NCBI RefSeq assembly: GCF_004123835.1
Contig: NZ_MZMU01000003.1
Location: 1,116,001 to 1,180,000 of the forward strand
DNA length: 64,000 bases
Direction: 5' to 3'
Origin: Rhizobium leguminosarum
GTDB taxonomy: Bacteria > Pseudomonadota > Alphaproteobacteria > Rhizobiales > Rhizobiaceae
A model generated the notes under the pieces. That model saw only the letters and a list, made by a program, of their open reading frames with translations, did no database searches and was not told the origin of the DNA. Shown here piece by piece: positions 37,105 through 45,968 of this stretch (positions within the stretch are counted from its first letter, which is position 1; every line of letters starts with the position of its first letter). A program made the position numbers and the translations under genes.

Positions 37105-38310
37105 ATGACGTCAGCGATCTATGCTCCCGATGCCGACAGGCTCCAGCCCAAGGCCGCCGGCCATGCCGTCAGCGTCGGCGCACTGCTCTCGATCATCGAA
37201 TGGCTCTCCGGCGACGAATGCCACGCGCTCGACGAAGCCGGCCTGGTCTCCGGCCTCGGCCGCAGGCTTCAGGCGCTCGGCCTGCCGGTCGACCGGTTGA
37301 CCCTGCATCTGATGACCCTGCATCCCGAGTTCATCGGCCGCACCATCGCCTGGGCGCCGGGCGAGCCGGTCGAGATCCACGACCGCGAACACGGCGCCCG
37401 GGTCGCCATATCCAACACGCCGCTGCGCAAGGTCATGGAAACCCGCGAGCCGCTGGTCGTCGATACCGGCGAAAGCGTGCATGGCCGCTGGCAGCATATC
37501 GATGTCTTTGCCGATCGCGGCCTGATGCAGCTCGTCATCGCGCCACTCTGCAATGTCGACGGCCCGGTCAGCGCCGCCGTCTTCGGCACGCGGCGGCCGG
37601 GCGGCTTCACCGCCTCCGAGCGTCAGGTGATCGAACGCATCCTGCCGGCGCTGCGCAACACCAGCGAACTGCGCATCCTTCGCCAGGTCGAGCTCAGCCT
37701 GCTCGATACCTATATCGGCCCGCTGACGGCAAGCCGCATCCTCGCCGGCCGCATCCGCCGCGACGAGATCGAATCGATGGAGGCAGCTTTGCTGCTTTGC
37801 GATCTGCGCGGCTTTACCGAACTGTCGAACCGGCTGCCCGGCAGCACTGTGCTCGGGCTGCTGAACGCTTATTTCGACAGGATCGTGCCGGCCATCACCC
37901 GCGAGGGCGGCGAGGTGCTGAAATTCATGGGCGACGCCGTGCTTGCCTTCTTCCCGGGTTATGATGCCGCCCATTCCTGCGGCGCCGCCCTGGCATCGGC
38001 CCGCGCCATCCTCGAGGAGATCGACCATTTCCAGTATGAGGGCATAGGCGTGAAGGCCGGCATCGCCCTGCATTACGGCGAGGTCAGTTACGGCAATGTC
38101 GGCTCCGGCCGCCGCCTCGATTTCACCCTGATCGGCGGCGACGTCAACCTGGTCAGCCGCATCCAGACCGCCTGCAGCGAACTGGGAGAGGCCCTGCTGA
38201 TGTCGGCGCCGTTTCGCGACGAGGCCGGGGCAGGGGATGTGGCATCGGTCGGGATGCACGGGCTGAAGGGTTTTGCGGATCCGGTGGAGCTGTTCACGAT
38301 CGTGCGGTAG
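37105..38310 (+). CDS. class III adenylate/guanylate cyclase
   Basis: The 401-residue protein has an N-terminal GAF-like sensor region (about 25-200) and a class III cyclase catalytic domain (about 220-400). The metal-binding Asp residues are in LLCDLRGFTE and GDAVLAFFPG, and the transition-state region reads VGSGRRLDFTLIGGDVNLVSR. The Asp in the last stretch suits ATP rather than GTP. AGAGGAGAAAG precedes the start, 30 nt after the emrB stop, so it may be co-transcribed with the exporter. It is soluble. The signal it responds to is unknown. Confidence 0.88.
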   Translation: MTSAIYAPDADRLQPKAAGHAVSVGALLSIIEWLSGDECHALDEAGLVSGLGRRLQALGLPVDRLTLHLMTLHPEFIGRTIAWAPGEPVEIHDREHGARVAISNTPLRKVMETREPLVVDTGESVHGRWQHIDVFADRGLMQLVIAPLCNVDGPVSAAVFGTRRPGGFTASERQVIERILPALRNTSELRILRQVELSLLDTYIGPLTASRILAGRIRRDEIESMEAALLLCDLRGFTELSNRLPGSTVLGLLNAYFDRIVPAITREGGEVLKFMGDAVLAFFPGYDAAHSCGAALASARAILEEIDHFQYEGIGVKAGIALHYGEVSYGNVGSGRRLDFTLIGGDVNLVSRIQTACSELGEALLMSAPFRDEAGAGDVASVGMHGLKGFADPVELFTIVR

Positions 38311-38324
38311 GCGGGAGTCCACCC

Positions 38325-38490
38325 CCCTCTGCCCTGCCGGGCATCTCCCCCACAAGGAGGGAGATTGGATGGGCGCGATGGTTTCCCCAAACAACTGGCG
38401 TCACATGAATCGTAAATTGAGGGCGAGACATAGCTTCTTGCCGATCTCCCCACCTGTGGGGGAGATGCCCGGCAGAGGGGGGTGCTGCAC
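38325..38490. repeat. intergenic inverted repeat element
   Basis: The outer arms pair CCCCTCTGCCCTGCCGGGCATCTCCCCC-like sequence on the left (about 38325-38352) with GGGGGAGATGCCCGGCAGAGGGG on the right (about 38457-38481). The centre is non-coding. It resembles a second class of rhizobial intergenic element. It fills most of the 310-nt gap between the cyclase and nadE genes. Confidence 0.75.
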
Positions 38491-38620
38491 CCACCGAGAG
38501 ACCAAGCCCCGACGCCCACTTGCATAAAATGCATGGCAGGTCTGCCCGAAACGGTTTCGTCTTCCCCCATCTTTTCGCCATAGTGGCGCCGAAATTCCGT
38601 AAGCGGGGAGGAAGAGGCTT

Positions 38621-39454
38621 ATGACTGTGCTGTTCGACGAACAAGGCGAGATCATCCGCGAACTGGGTGTCGCCGCCGACATCGACGCTGAGCGGGAGAT
38701 CGAACGGCGAACCGCTTTCCTCAAGGATTATCTCGTCGCTTCGGGCATGCGCGGCTACGTCCTCGGCATCAGCGGCGGCGTCGATTCGCTGACCGCGGCG
38801 CTGCTGGCCCAGAAGGCAGTGCGCGAGCTGCGTGACAGCGGTCATGCGGCCGAATTCATTGCCGTGCGCCTTCCCTATGGTGTCCAGGCGGACGAGGCCG
38901 ATGCGGTGAGGGCGCTGGAAACGATCGGCGCCGACCGCGCGATGGTGGTCAACATCAAGGCGCCGGCGGATGCGATGCTTGCCGCCGCGCAGGACGGCGG
39001 CCTCGCCTTTGCCGATGCCGGCCGGCAGGATTTCATCCTCGGCAATATCAAGGCGCGCCAGCGCATGATCGCCCAGTTCGCCCTTGCCGGTGCGCTTGGC
39101 AGCCTCGTCATCGGCACCGATCATGCGGCCGAGGCGGTCATGGGCTTCTTCACCAAGTTCGGCGATGGCGCAGCCGATATCCTGCCGCTCGCCGGCCTCA
39201 ACAAACGCCGCGTCCGCCTGCTGGCAAAGCGGCTCGGTGCCCCGGACGAGCTGGTCTTCAAGGTGCCGACCGCCGATCTTGAGGACCAGCGACCGCTGCG
39301 CCCCGACGAGGAGGCCTATGGCGTCAGCTATGACGAGATCGACGATTTCCTCGAAGGCAAGCCGGTCGGCGAGATCGCCCGGCGCCGCATCCTCGCCGCC
39401 TATCGTGCGACCACTCATAAGCGCACTTTGCCGGTGACTGTCAGCGCCCTCTGA
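38621..39454 (+). CDS. nadE: NAD synthase, ammonia-dependent type
   Basis: The 277-residue protein catalyses the last step of NAD synthesis, adenylation and amidation of nicotinate adenine dinucleotide. The ATP pyrophosphatase P-loop reads GISGGVDSLTAALL, and the later IIGTDHAAEAVMGFFTKFGDGAAD-type region includes VIGTDHAAEAVMG. There is no N-terminal glutaminase domain, so it is the NH3-dependent form. GGGGAGGAAGAG precedes the ATG. It converges on the GST gene. Rhizobia often have a second, glutamine-dependent NadE. Confidence 0.9.
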   Translation: MTVLFDEQGEIIRELGVAADIDAEREIERRTAFLKDYLVASGMRGYVLGISGGVDSLTAALLAQKAVRELRDSGHAAEFIAVRLPYGVQADEADAVRALETIGADRAMVVNIKAPADAMLAAAQDGGLAFADAGRQDFILGNIKARQRMIAQFALAGALGSLVIGTDHAAEAVMGFFTKFGDGAADILPLAGLNKRRVRLLAKRLGAPDELVFKVPTADLEDQRPLRPDEEAYGVSYDEIDDFLEGKPVGEIARRRILAAYRATTHKRTLPVTVSAL

Positions 39455-39496
39455 CGGTCGCCCAGGCGTGGGATGCGTACGGGCGCGAGCTGGGGT

Positions 39497-40180
39497 TTAC
39501 GGCCTGACCGGCTCGCCCGTCCGTCCTGATGAAGCGAGATAGGCATGCGGCGCGAAATAGACGCCGTCGGCATCGAAGGCTTCGAGATCTTCGGCCTGCA
39601 GCGCCTCGCGCACCTTCGGCCGTGCCGCCACCCGGGCCATGAAGCTGTGCAGCGCCTGCCATTGCTTGAGATCGATGTCGGTCCAGGGCGACCAGTTCAG
39701 GCAGACGAAGAGATAGGCATCCGCCACCGTAAACGTATCGCCGGTGAGATAGGGTCCGGCAAGACGGCCGTTCAGCCATGTCAGCCGCTTCGATATCAGC
39801 GCGCGGACCTCCCCATGAACACTGGAATAAGTCGGATCGAAGAGCAGCACCATCGGCTTGTGCAGCTCGGCGGTGATGAAGTTGAGATAGGATTGCACCT
39901 CGTTGCGGCGGATGTTGCCGACCTCAGGCAACAGGGCTGCCCCTTCGGGCACGCTGTCGGCGAGGAACTGCACGATCGCCGGCCCCTCCGTCAGCACCTT
40001 GCCGTCGTCGAGCACCAGCGCCGGCACATAACCGTTGCCGTTGATCGCGAGGTAATTCTCGCCGGTGCTTGTCCTGTGGGTCTGCCGGTCGACTTGGACG
40101 AGCTCGATATCGAGCCCCAGCTCCCGGCAGATGATGTGCGGCGAAAGCGAGCAGGCCGCGGCGTGCATATAAAGTTTCAT
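39497..40180 (-). CDS. gst: glutathione S-transferase, beta class-like
   Basis: The 227-residue protein has a thioredoxin-fold N-terminal domain (1-80) with Cys9 in AACSLSPHI, the cysteine typical of bacterial beta-class enzymes, a cis-Pro in YVPAL and the glutathione-binding TEGPAI. A helical C-terminal domain follows. It conjugates or reduces electrophiles with glutathione. It is divergent from a TetR gene, with a 15-bp inverted repeat between them, so it is probably the TetR target. Confidence 0.88.
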   Translation of the reverse strand: MKLYMHAAACSLSPHIICRELGLDIELVQVDRQTHRTSTGENYLAINGNGYVPALVLDDGKVLTEGPAIVQFLADSVPEGAALLPEVGNIRRNEVQSYLNFITAELHKPMVLLFDPTYSSVHGEVRALISKRLTWLNGRLAGPYLTGDTFTVADAYLFVCLNWSPWTDIDLKQWQALHSFMARVAARPKVREALQAEDLEAFDADGVYFAPHAYLASSGRTGEPVRP

Positions 40181-40238
40181 TGCGGATTTCCTCTCTCACG
40201 CAGGCGGTCGATGCCGCCCGTCGATGGTGTTGAACATC

Positions 40239-40292
40239 TGTACTGTTTCGCATAAAATGACTCTCGTCAAGAATTTAATGCGAAGCGGTACA
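40239..40292. promoter_or_regulatory. operator between gst and tetR
   Basis: TGTACTGTTTCGCAT (40239-40253) and ATGCGAAGCGGTACA (40278-40292) form an inverted repeat matching at 13 of 15 positions, with a 24-nt centre. The right arm ends 3 nt before ATG 40296, which favours 40296 over ATG 40278 as the TetR start. It would let the TetR protein repress itself and gst. Confidence 0.78.
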
Positions 40293-40295
40293 AAT

Positions 40296-40916
40296 ATGAA
40301 AGACGAGAAGAAGCGTGGCCGGCCGAGGGGCTTCGACGCCAAGGCGGCGCTCGGCAAGGCGCGGGATGTCTTCTGGGACAGGGGGTTTGCCGCCGCCTCG
40401 CTCGACAATCTGAGCGCTGCGACCAACCTCAACCGCCCGAGCCTCTACGGCGCCTTCGGCGACAAGGAGGATCTTTATCTCGATACGCTGGAGGGCTATC
40501 GGCAGGACGGCATGAATACACTCGCCGAAGCGCTCGACCCGTCATTGCCGCTGCGCGACAATATCGCCCGTGTCTATGCGGGTGCGCTGGCGATCTATCT
40601 GCATGGTGAAACCGCCGCCCGCGGTTGTCTGTTGATCGGAACGGCATCGGTCGAGGCGGTCCAGCATGAGCGGGTCCGCGAGGTGCTCGGCCGCAGCCTC
40701 AACGATTTCGACGACGAGATCGAAAAGCGCATGCGGCTTGGCGTGGAAAGGGGTGAGCTTCCGGAGAGCGCCGATCCGCAGATGCTTGCCAGGCTCGCCT
40801 CCGCCGTCATGCATTCGCTCGCCGTCCGCGCCCGCGCCGGCGACAGCCGCGAGACGCTGGAAGCGATTGCCCGGTCGGGCGTCGAGCTGATCTGCGGAAG
40901 CGCCAATAATTCTTAG
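40296..40916 (+). CDS. TetR/AcrR family regulator
   Basis: The 206-residue protein from ATG 40296 starts MKDEKKRGRPRGFD, a typical basic N-terminus, followed by the HTH AASLDNLSAATNLNRPSLYG (about residues 35-54). The C-terminal domain, with GCLLIGTASVEA, matches the TetR_C group of regulators next to oxidoreductases or GSTs. ATG 40278 is an alternative start. Its last codons overlap by 3 nt with the convergent MFS gene. It probably senses an electrophile and derepresses gst. Confidence 0.88.
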   Translation: MKDEKKRGRPRGFDAKAALGKARDVFWDRGFAAASLDNLSAATNLNRPSLYGAFGDKEDLYLDTLEGYRQDGMNTLAEALDPSLPLRDNIARVYAGALAIYLHGETAARGCLLIGTASVEAVQHERVREVLGRSLNDFDDEIEKRMRLGVERGELPESADPQMLARLASAVMHSLAVRARAGDSRETLEAIARSGVELICGSANNS

Positions 40917-42154
40917 GTCGAGTCCCGAGTCTCCGTATCCCTCGGCCGTACCATCCAGGCATAGGCCGCACCGGCGAGAAGCAGCACGGAGGTGCCGAGG
41001 AAAACCGCCCGCATACCGATATGCCCGCCGACAAAGCCGCCAAGGATGGGGCCGGCCACCTGGCCGACATATTGCGAGGAAATCGAAAGCCCGAGAATGC
41101 TGCCGGCCGCACTATCCGGTACGCTGTGGCGGATGACCGCGGCGATGCAAGGCAGCAGCCCGCCGAGTGCTGCGCCCATCAGGAAACGCAGGATGATCAG
41201 TTGCCAGGAACTGGTGACGAAGGCCTGCGGGATCAGCAACAGCCCGGCCACGGCGAGTGCGCCTGCAATCACCGGCCAGTGGCCGCTCCTGTCGGCGAGC
41301 TTGCCGAGCCATGAGGCTGACAGAATGCTGCCGAGGGCGGCCGCCGACATGACGACGCCCGATACCATCGTCACCTGGGATTCGACGGGCACGAGCTGCG
41401 CGACATAGACGGTGATGATCGGCTCGATCGACATATTGGCAAACATCAAGAGCATGCCGGTCGCCAGCATGGCGATGACGGGCCGCTTGTCGGCAATGGA
41501 TTTCCAGCCGCCGCTGACCTTGGCCGCTTTTTTGCGTGCCGGCGATTTCTCCTCCTTGATCAGGAAGGCTGTGGCGAGGAAGGCGAGGAAGATCATGCCG
41601 CCGGCGGCCAGAAACGTGCCGCGGATGCCGATGATGGGCGGCAGCGCGCCGCCGATCAGCGGCCCGACGAGATTGCCGGCCATGATGCCGGAGGAGAGCA
41701 CCCCGAGCGCCCAGGCCGAACGATCCTTCGGCGTCTGCGTCGCCACAAGCACCATCGAGCCGGAGGCATAACCGCCGGCAAGCCCGACGAAGAGGCGCAG
41801 CGCCACCAACTGCCAGACATTGCCGGCCATGCCCATCAGCGAGATCGCCAGCGTCATGCCGAGGCTGGCGCGCACCAGCATCAGCTTGCGGCCGTAAATA
41901 TCGCCAAGCCGGCCCCAGAGCGGGGCGACGAGAGCCGCGGCGAAGAAGGTGGCGCCATAGGCGATGCCCGACCATTGCACGATGTCAGCATGGTCGCTGA
42001 CGCCGAGTTCCTCGACATAGAGCGGCAGGAAGGGAAGCAGCAGCGTCATCGCCACGATGGTGGTGAAGGAGCCGATCAGCGAGATGGTGAGATTGCGCTT
42101 CCAGTGCATCGAGCCCGGCCTGGCGCTGGCGGCGTCCAATTGCGTATCGGTCAT
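40913..42154 (-). CDS. MFS transporter, multidrug-type (12 TM)
   Basis: ATG 42154 is preferred (413 residues, MTDTQLDAASARPGSMHWKR); the frame extends to 42505 but that extension is not hydrophobic and has no family resemblance. Twelve membrane helices are visible, with motif A GRLGDIYGRKLML after TM2 and motif C GGALPPIIGIRG in TM5. This resembles the DHA1 group of drug exporters. Only a weak GAGAGA precedes the start. The stop overlaps that of the convergent TetR gene. Confidence 0.85.
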   Translation of the reverse strand: MTDTQLDAASARPGSMHWKRNLTISLIGSFTTIVAMTLLLPFLPLYVEELGVSDHADIVQWSGIAYGATFFAAALVAPLWGRLGDIYGRKLMLVRASLGMTLAISLMGMAGNVWQLVALRLFVGLAGGYASGSMVLVATQTPKDRSAWALGVLSSGIMAGNLVGPLIGGALPPIIGIRGTFLAAGGMIFLAFLATAFLIKEEKSPARKKAAKVSGGWKSIADKRPVIAMLATGMLLMFANMSIEPIITVYVAQLVPVESQVTMVSGVVMSAAALGSILSASWLGKLADRSGHWPVIAGALAVAGLLLIPQAFVTSSWQLIILRFLMGAALGGLLPCIAAVIRHSVPDSAAGSILGLSISSQYVGQVAGPILGGFVGGHIGMRAVFLGTSVLLLAGAAYAWMVRPRDTETRDST

Positions 42155-42486
42155 TCTCTCGGCCCCGGCATTGATCGCGCGGGCGAAGTTCCGCACGCCT
42201 GATGAAACGATGTGCCCTTTGCCGCGGCGATGGATCGGCGCGGGTGAAACTGTCCTGAAGATCGAGCTTTTCGAGGTCGAGCGCATAGGCCGTATCGGTG
42301 CATGCGCTCGCCGTTCCAGGGCGGGCACGCGCTGATATAACCGCGCTATGGCCCATCCTTCAAGACGGCGCTTTCGCATCGGTGGCCTGTCTTTGGAAAT
42401 GAGAGCCGCAATCTGGACCCTTTCGGGCAAAAGTGCTACAACATGACCGATTGCATGATGCAATCGGTTAATCCGAGGACATTGCC

Positions 42487-42831
42487 ATGAGCGACATGCG
42501 CACATCCCGAGAGCAGACTGTCCGCCATCTCTACGCCGCCTATCTCGACGACCGTAAGGATATCGTCGGCGCCATGTTGACGGAGGATTTCACCTTCTCC
42601 AGTCCGCGCGACGACCACATCGACCGAGCGACTTATTTCGAGCGCTGCTGGCCGAAGGAGCCGGTCTTCCGCGGCTTTGACATTGAATTCCTGGCGATCG
42701 ACGGTGACGAGGCCGTCATCCGCTACCGTGCCGAAAAACGGGATGGCGGCAGCTTCCGCAACATCGAGAGCCTTCGCTTCCGCGGCGACAAGATCGCCTC
42801 CGTGGATGTCTATTTCGGCCGGAATCTGTAA
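42487..42831 (+). CDS. SnoaL/NTF2-like protein
   Basis: The 114-residue protein has the NTF2-like cone fold pattern: an N-terminal helix (EQTVRHLYAAYLDD), a short beta element with DFTFSSP, and closing strands (VIRYRAEKRDGGSFRNIESL, then RFRGDKIASVDVYFG). Family members include ketosteroid isomerases, polyketide cyclases and small-ligand binders; no specific role is evident. It stands alone, followed at once by an intergenic repeat. Confidence 0.75.
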   Translation: MSDMRTSREQTVRHLYAAYLDDRKDIVGAMLTEDFTFSSPRDDHIDRATYFERCWPKEPVFRGFDIEFLAIDGDEAVIRYRAEKRDGGSFRNIESLRFRGDKIASVDVYFGRNL

Positions 42832-42834
42832 CCC

Positions 42835-42882
42835 TACAGCGCCGCGCGTCTTTTCAGACGCGCAAAGGACGCCGTAACACTT
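42835..42882. repeat. 46-48 bp repeat, copy 1
   Basis: Contains GCGCGTCT-TTTC-AGACGCGC, an 8-bp perfect hairpin, and ends AAAGGACGCCGTAACACTT. Almost the same sequence occurs at 43665-43711, so the two copies bracket the TauE gene. The hairpin could also end transcription of the NTF2-like gene. Confidence 0.8.
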
Positions 42883-42905
42883 CCTATGCGCTAGCGAGGC
42901 GGTCT

Positions 42906-43637
42906 TCACAGGAGCCGTATCGCCGAAGTGCCGATGATGATCATCGACACCGCCACCATCAGCGGCCGCACTGGCAGTCGTTTGACGAGGATCGCGCCGA
43001 AGGGGGCGGCGATGACGCCGCCGATGATCAGGCCGATCGCCGAATCGAGTTCTGACCAGCCGAGCGTCAGGATGAAGGTCAGGGAAATCGTCAGCGTCAC
43101 TGCGAATTCGGTGAAATTGGTCGAGCCGATCACCCGCTTCAGGTCATGGCCGCGGCTGACGAGCGAACTGGTGACGATCGGCCCCCATCCGCCGCCGCCG
43201 ATCGCATCGAGAACGCCGCCGCAAAACCCGACCGGCGGCACCATCCAGTCGCGAACATCCCGTTTCGGCGGCGGCCGAAAGGCCTTGTAGAGGATCACCA
43301 GCCCGATTGCGATCAGATAGGCCGACACGAAGGGCTCGATCGCCTTGCCGTCGATATTGGCAAGCAGATAGGCCCCGATCGCGCCGCCGATCATGCCGGC
43401 CGGTGCGAGCCGCGCCACCAGACGCCAGTCGACGTTGCGATGATAGGCATGCGAGATGCCCGAGGCGGCGGTGGTGAACATTTCCGCGACATGCGTCATG
43501 GCGCTGGCATTGGCCGCCGGCACTCCGAAGGCGAGAAGGCTCGTCGTCGACAATACGCCGAAGGCCATGCCGAGCGCGCCGTCGACGATCTGCGCGCAGA
43601 AACCCACGACGATGAAAAAGAAGATATCCGATGTCAT
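42906..43637 (-). CDS. TauE/SafE-family anion exporter
   Basis: The 243-residue membrane protein has about seven to eight hydrophobic segments and the internal two-fold pattern of the TauE/SafE family (VDGALGMAFGVLS and GGVLDAIGGGGWGP are the repeated motif). The family exports sulfite, sulfoacetate and related organosulfonates. It is bracketed by two copies of a 46-48 bp repeat. A second family member lies at 55091-55903. No substrate clue is present. Confidence 0.85.
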   Translation of the reverse strand: MTSDIFFFIVVGFCAQIVDGALGMAFGVLSTTSLLAFGVPAANASAMTHVAEMFTTAASGISHAYHRNVDWRLVARLAPAGMIGGAIGAYLLANIDGKAIEPFVSAYLIAIGLVILYKAFRPPPKRDVRDWMVPPVGFCGGVLDAIGGGGWGPIVTSSLVSRGHDLKRVIGSTNFTEFAVTLTISLTFILTLGWSELDSAIGLIIGGVIAAPFGAILVKRLPVRPLMVAVSMIIIGTSAIRLL

Positions 43638-43664
43638 GCAGTCCCCTCAGACGAACGGTAGCAT

Positions 43665-43711
43665 TACAGCGCCGCGCGTCTTTAGACGCGCAAAGGACGC
43701 TGTAACACTTT
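43665..43711. repeat. 46-48 bp repeat, copy 2
   Basis: Same orientation as copy 1, with GCGCGTCT-TT-AGACGCGC style hairpin and AAAGGACGCTGTAACACTT. It lies just upstream of the TauE start, so it is probably transcribed or forms part of its promoter region. Confidence 0.8.
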
Positions 43712-43715
43712 GAAT

Positions 43716-43763
43716 TGCCGCATAACTCCTTAAAGCGATTCCGGTTTAAGGAATTATGCGGCA
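43716..43763. repeat. 19-bp near-perfect inverted repeat
   Basis: TGCCGCATAACTCCTTAAA (43716-43734) pairs with TTTAAGGAATTATGCGGCA (43745-43763), matching at 18 of 19 positions around a 10-nt loop. It lies after the methyltransferase stop on the minus strand and could act as its terminator. Immediate adjacency to the 46-48 bp repeat makes a composite mosaic. Confidence 0.75.
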
Positions 43764-43795
43764 GAACCCGCGACGCGGGGAAAAAATTTCCGGTC

Positions 43796-44449
43796 TCAGC
43801 CGGCAAGTCCGCGCTGCTTCAGCCGGATGATCTTGAAGAAGCCGTTCGGAAAGACCGGCAGGATATCGGCAGCGGCAAAATCGCCGCGGCGCTCGGCCCA
43901 GGCGACGATGCGGTGAATGCGGAAGGCGGAGGACCAGCCGATGTGACGCACCAGCGGCGCCACTGCCGCCTCGATCGCACCCTGCAGACCGGCGCCGTCG
44001 CCAAGCTTGCTGGCGAGGATGATCTCGCCGCCCGGCCTCAGCACCCTGGCGCATTCGTCCAGCGCCCGTTCGGGTTCGGGGATGAGCGTGATGACGAAGG
44101 GCAGGCAGACGGTATCGAAAGACCGGTCGGTAAAGGTAAGCGCATGCGCATCCATCACCTCCAGCGCCTGCACATGCTCAAGGTTTTCGCGTTTCGCCTT
44201 TTCACGCGCCCGCGCGATCATGTGTTCGGAAATGTCGATGCCGGTCACCCGGCAGTGGCGCGGGTAATGCCCGAGCGTCAGGCCGGTGCCGACGCCGATC
44301 TCCAGGATGTCGGTGCCGGCCGCAGCGGCGAGGGCTGCAAGCTTGCGGTGACCATCGCGCAGGATGCCGCGATAAACCCGGTCATAGACCGGTGCCCAGC
44401 GCTGATAGATTTTCTGCTGATCTTCCGCCCTGCTGCGAAGCTCTGACAT
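43796..44449 (-). CDS. SAM-dependent methyltransferase, PmtA/UbiE-like
   Basis: ATG 44449 is chosen because GGGGAGG lies about 7 nt upstream; the frame continues to 44887 without family support. The 217-residue protein has the SAM-binding motif DILEIGVGTGLTLGHYP, then GIDISEHM and the RVLRPGGEIILAS segment. The beginning (YQRWAPVYDRVYRGIL) and GWSSAFRIHR resemble the Rhodobacter-type phosphatidylethanolamine N-methyltransferase that makes phosphatidylcholine. UbiE-like quinone methylation is the alternative. It is probably peripheral to the membrane. Confidence 0.75.
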   Translation of the reverse strand: MSELRSRAEDQQKIYQRWAPVYDRVYRGILRDGHRKLAALAAAAGTDILEIGVGTGLTLGHYPRHCRVTGIDISEHMIARAREKAKRENLEHVQALEVMDAHALTFTDRSFDTVCLPFVITLIPEPERALDECARVLRPGGEIILASKLGDGAGLQGAIEAAVAPLVRHIGWSSAFRIHRIVAWAERRGDFAAADILPVFPNGFFKIIRLKQRGLAG

Positions 44450-44467
44450 GCCGGCACCTCCCCAGAA

Positions 44468-44525
44468 AATTCCAGGAAAAGTGAAAGCGGTTTTCCAGGA
44501 ATTGCATAAAACAAAAGATTTGAGC
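44468..44525. repeat. short hairpin repeat (family A, copy 1)
   Basis: AATTCCAGGAAAA pairs with TTTTCCAGGAATT around GTGAAAGCGG, followed by GCATAAAACAAAAGAT. Related copies are at 50741, 51832, 53979 and 57017. This copy lies upstream of the methyltransferase start, unlike the others. Confidence 0.8.
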
Positions 44526-44676
44526 GGTTCTGCGCTTCTATGAAAAGCGCAAACCGCCCTAAAGCCCAGCCTTTCAACTCCTAAGGGTAGGCTCCGGTTC
44601 CCCACGAAATGTGACGCAAGGCACAGATTCTCACCTGCGATCACTTTGGGGGCACCTGGGTGCAATCCAAGGCAGC

Positions 44677-45003
44677 CTATTTGGCCGGCGTGAGACCGAG
44701 CGTCTTGGCGTCCAGCTCGCTGCCGATCTCGACGGTTTTCTTTTGCTTGTCGTAGACGCAGATCTGGGCGATCCGCCCCTTGGCTCCCTTCGGCTTGCCG
44801 GTCACCAGGGCAAGCCCGTAATGCGAGCTGCCGAAGGGATCGACGGTGGCGCTGGGCTTCTCGATCGTGACCGCTGCCTTCTCGCATTTGGCCTCGACGT
44901 CGGCGGCGAGCTGCTTCCAGGCCTCATCGGAGGAGGCATGCGCCGCACCTGAAAGCGAAAGCAGCGCGGCGGCAGCGAGAAGCTGGATTATATTCCTGTT
45001 CAT
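44677..45003 (-). CDS. exported hypothetical protein
   Basis: The 108-residue protein has a signal peptide (MNRNIIQLLAAAALLSLSGA, cleaved near AHA-SSD). The mature part of about 84 residues contains two Cys (DVEAKCEKAAV and IAQICVYDKQKK) that could form a disulfide, and a Gly/Pro-rich loop GKPKGAKG. It looks like a small periplasmic protein. No domain is recognised. It precedes sodB in the opposite orientation. Confidence 0.7.
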   Translation of the reverse strand: MNRNIIQLLAAAALLSLSGAAHASSDEAWKQLAADVEAKCEKAAVTIEKPSATVDPFGSSHYGLALVTGKPKGAKGRIAQICVYDKQKKTVEIGSELDAKTLGLTPAK

Positions 45004-45228
45004 ATCGGGTCTCCGTTGATCTCCATAACAGGCAAAGTGGTTTTCGGGGCGGGTATTCCCATCGATTTGCCCAAGCGATTTCTACGCGCGACTCCAACCC
45101 TGCAACTGAGGCAAATTTTCCTCCGGCCGGTCGTTTTTTGATAATTCGCCGGTTGCCTCTCCCCCTTTCCCCTCCTATGTTCCGCCTCACCTGCCGAGAC
45201 GCAATCTATTGCCAAGAGGAGATCTGAC

Positions 45229-45831
45229 ATGGCTTTCGAATTGCCTGAACTTCCCTATGACTACGAAGCGCTTGCTCCCTTCATGTCGAAGGAAACGCTG
45301 GAGTTCCACCACGACAAGCACCACAAGGCCTATGTCGACAACGGCAACAAGCTCGCCGCCGAAGCCGGTCTTTCGGACCTGTCGCTCGAAGACGTCGTCA
45401 AGAAGTCCTTCGGCACCAATGCCGGCCTCTTCAACAACGCCGCCCAGCACTACAACCACATCCATTTCTGGAAGTGGATGAAGAAGGGCGGCGGCGGCAA
45501 CAAGCTGCCGGGCAAGCTCGAAGCTGCCTTTACCTCCGATCTCGGCGGCTACGACAAGTTCAAGGCCGATTTCGCCAATGCCGGCGCCACCCAGTTCGGC
45601 TCCGGATGGGCCTGGGTTTCCGTCAAGAACGGCAAGCTCGAAATCTCCAAGACCCCGAACGGCGAAAACCCGCTGGTTCACGGCGCCACCCCGATCCTCG
45701 GCGTCGACGTCTGGGAACATTCCTACTACATCGACTATCGCAACGCCCGCCCGAAATATCTCGAGGCCTTTGTCGATAGCCTGATCAACTGGGACTACGT
45801 CCTGGAACGTTACGAAGAAGCCACGAAGTAA
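45229..45831 (+). CDS. sodB: superoxide dismutase, Fe-type
   Basis: The 200-residue enzyme converts superoxide to oxygen and hydrogen peroxide in the cytoplasm. Metal ligands are His27, His77, Asp160 and His164, all present. Gln73 in NNAAQHYNH is the residue that marks the iron form, whereas manganese enzymes have Gly there; rhizobial enzymes are nevertheless often cambialistic. AGAGGAG stands 8 nt before the ATG. A strong terminator follows, so the gene is monocistronic. Confidence 0.95.
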   Translation: MAFELPELPYDYEALAPFMSKETLEFHHDKHHKAYVDNGNKLAAEAGLSDLSLEDVVKKSFGTNAGLFNNAAQHYNHIHFWKWMKKGGGGNKLPGKLEAAFTSDLGGYDKFKADFANAGATQFGSGWAWVSVKNGKLEISKTPNGENPLVHGATPILGVDVWEHSYYIDYRNARPKYLEAFVDSLINWDYVLERYEEATK

Positions 45832-45884
45832 GCGGTACCAGGCTCGCCGCCATGGCGGCGATGTCGTCAGCCTCTTAGAATTTG

Positions 45885-45919
45885 ACACCCGGTGCCCTAA
45901 ACGCCGGGTGTTTCGTTTT
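45885..45919 (+). terminator. intrinsic terminator of sodB
   Basis: ACACCCGG (45885-45892) pairs with CCGGGTGT (45904-45911), followed by a T-rich run TTTCGTTTTC. It ends 50-80 nt after the sodB stop. Confidence 0.88.
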
Positions 45920-45968
45920 CACGCGAAGCCGTCACATCCCTGTCATCGGCCGCTCCTAATCACGCCCC

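Noticed and set aside
42155..42505. N-terminal extension of the MFS transporter to 42505
   Set aside because: The extra residues have no membrane or family character; the likely start is ATG 42154.
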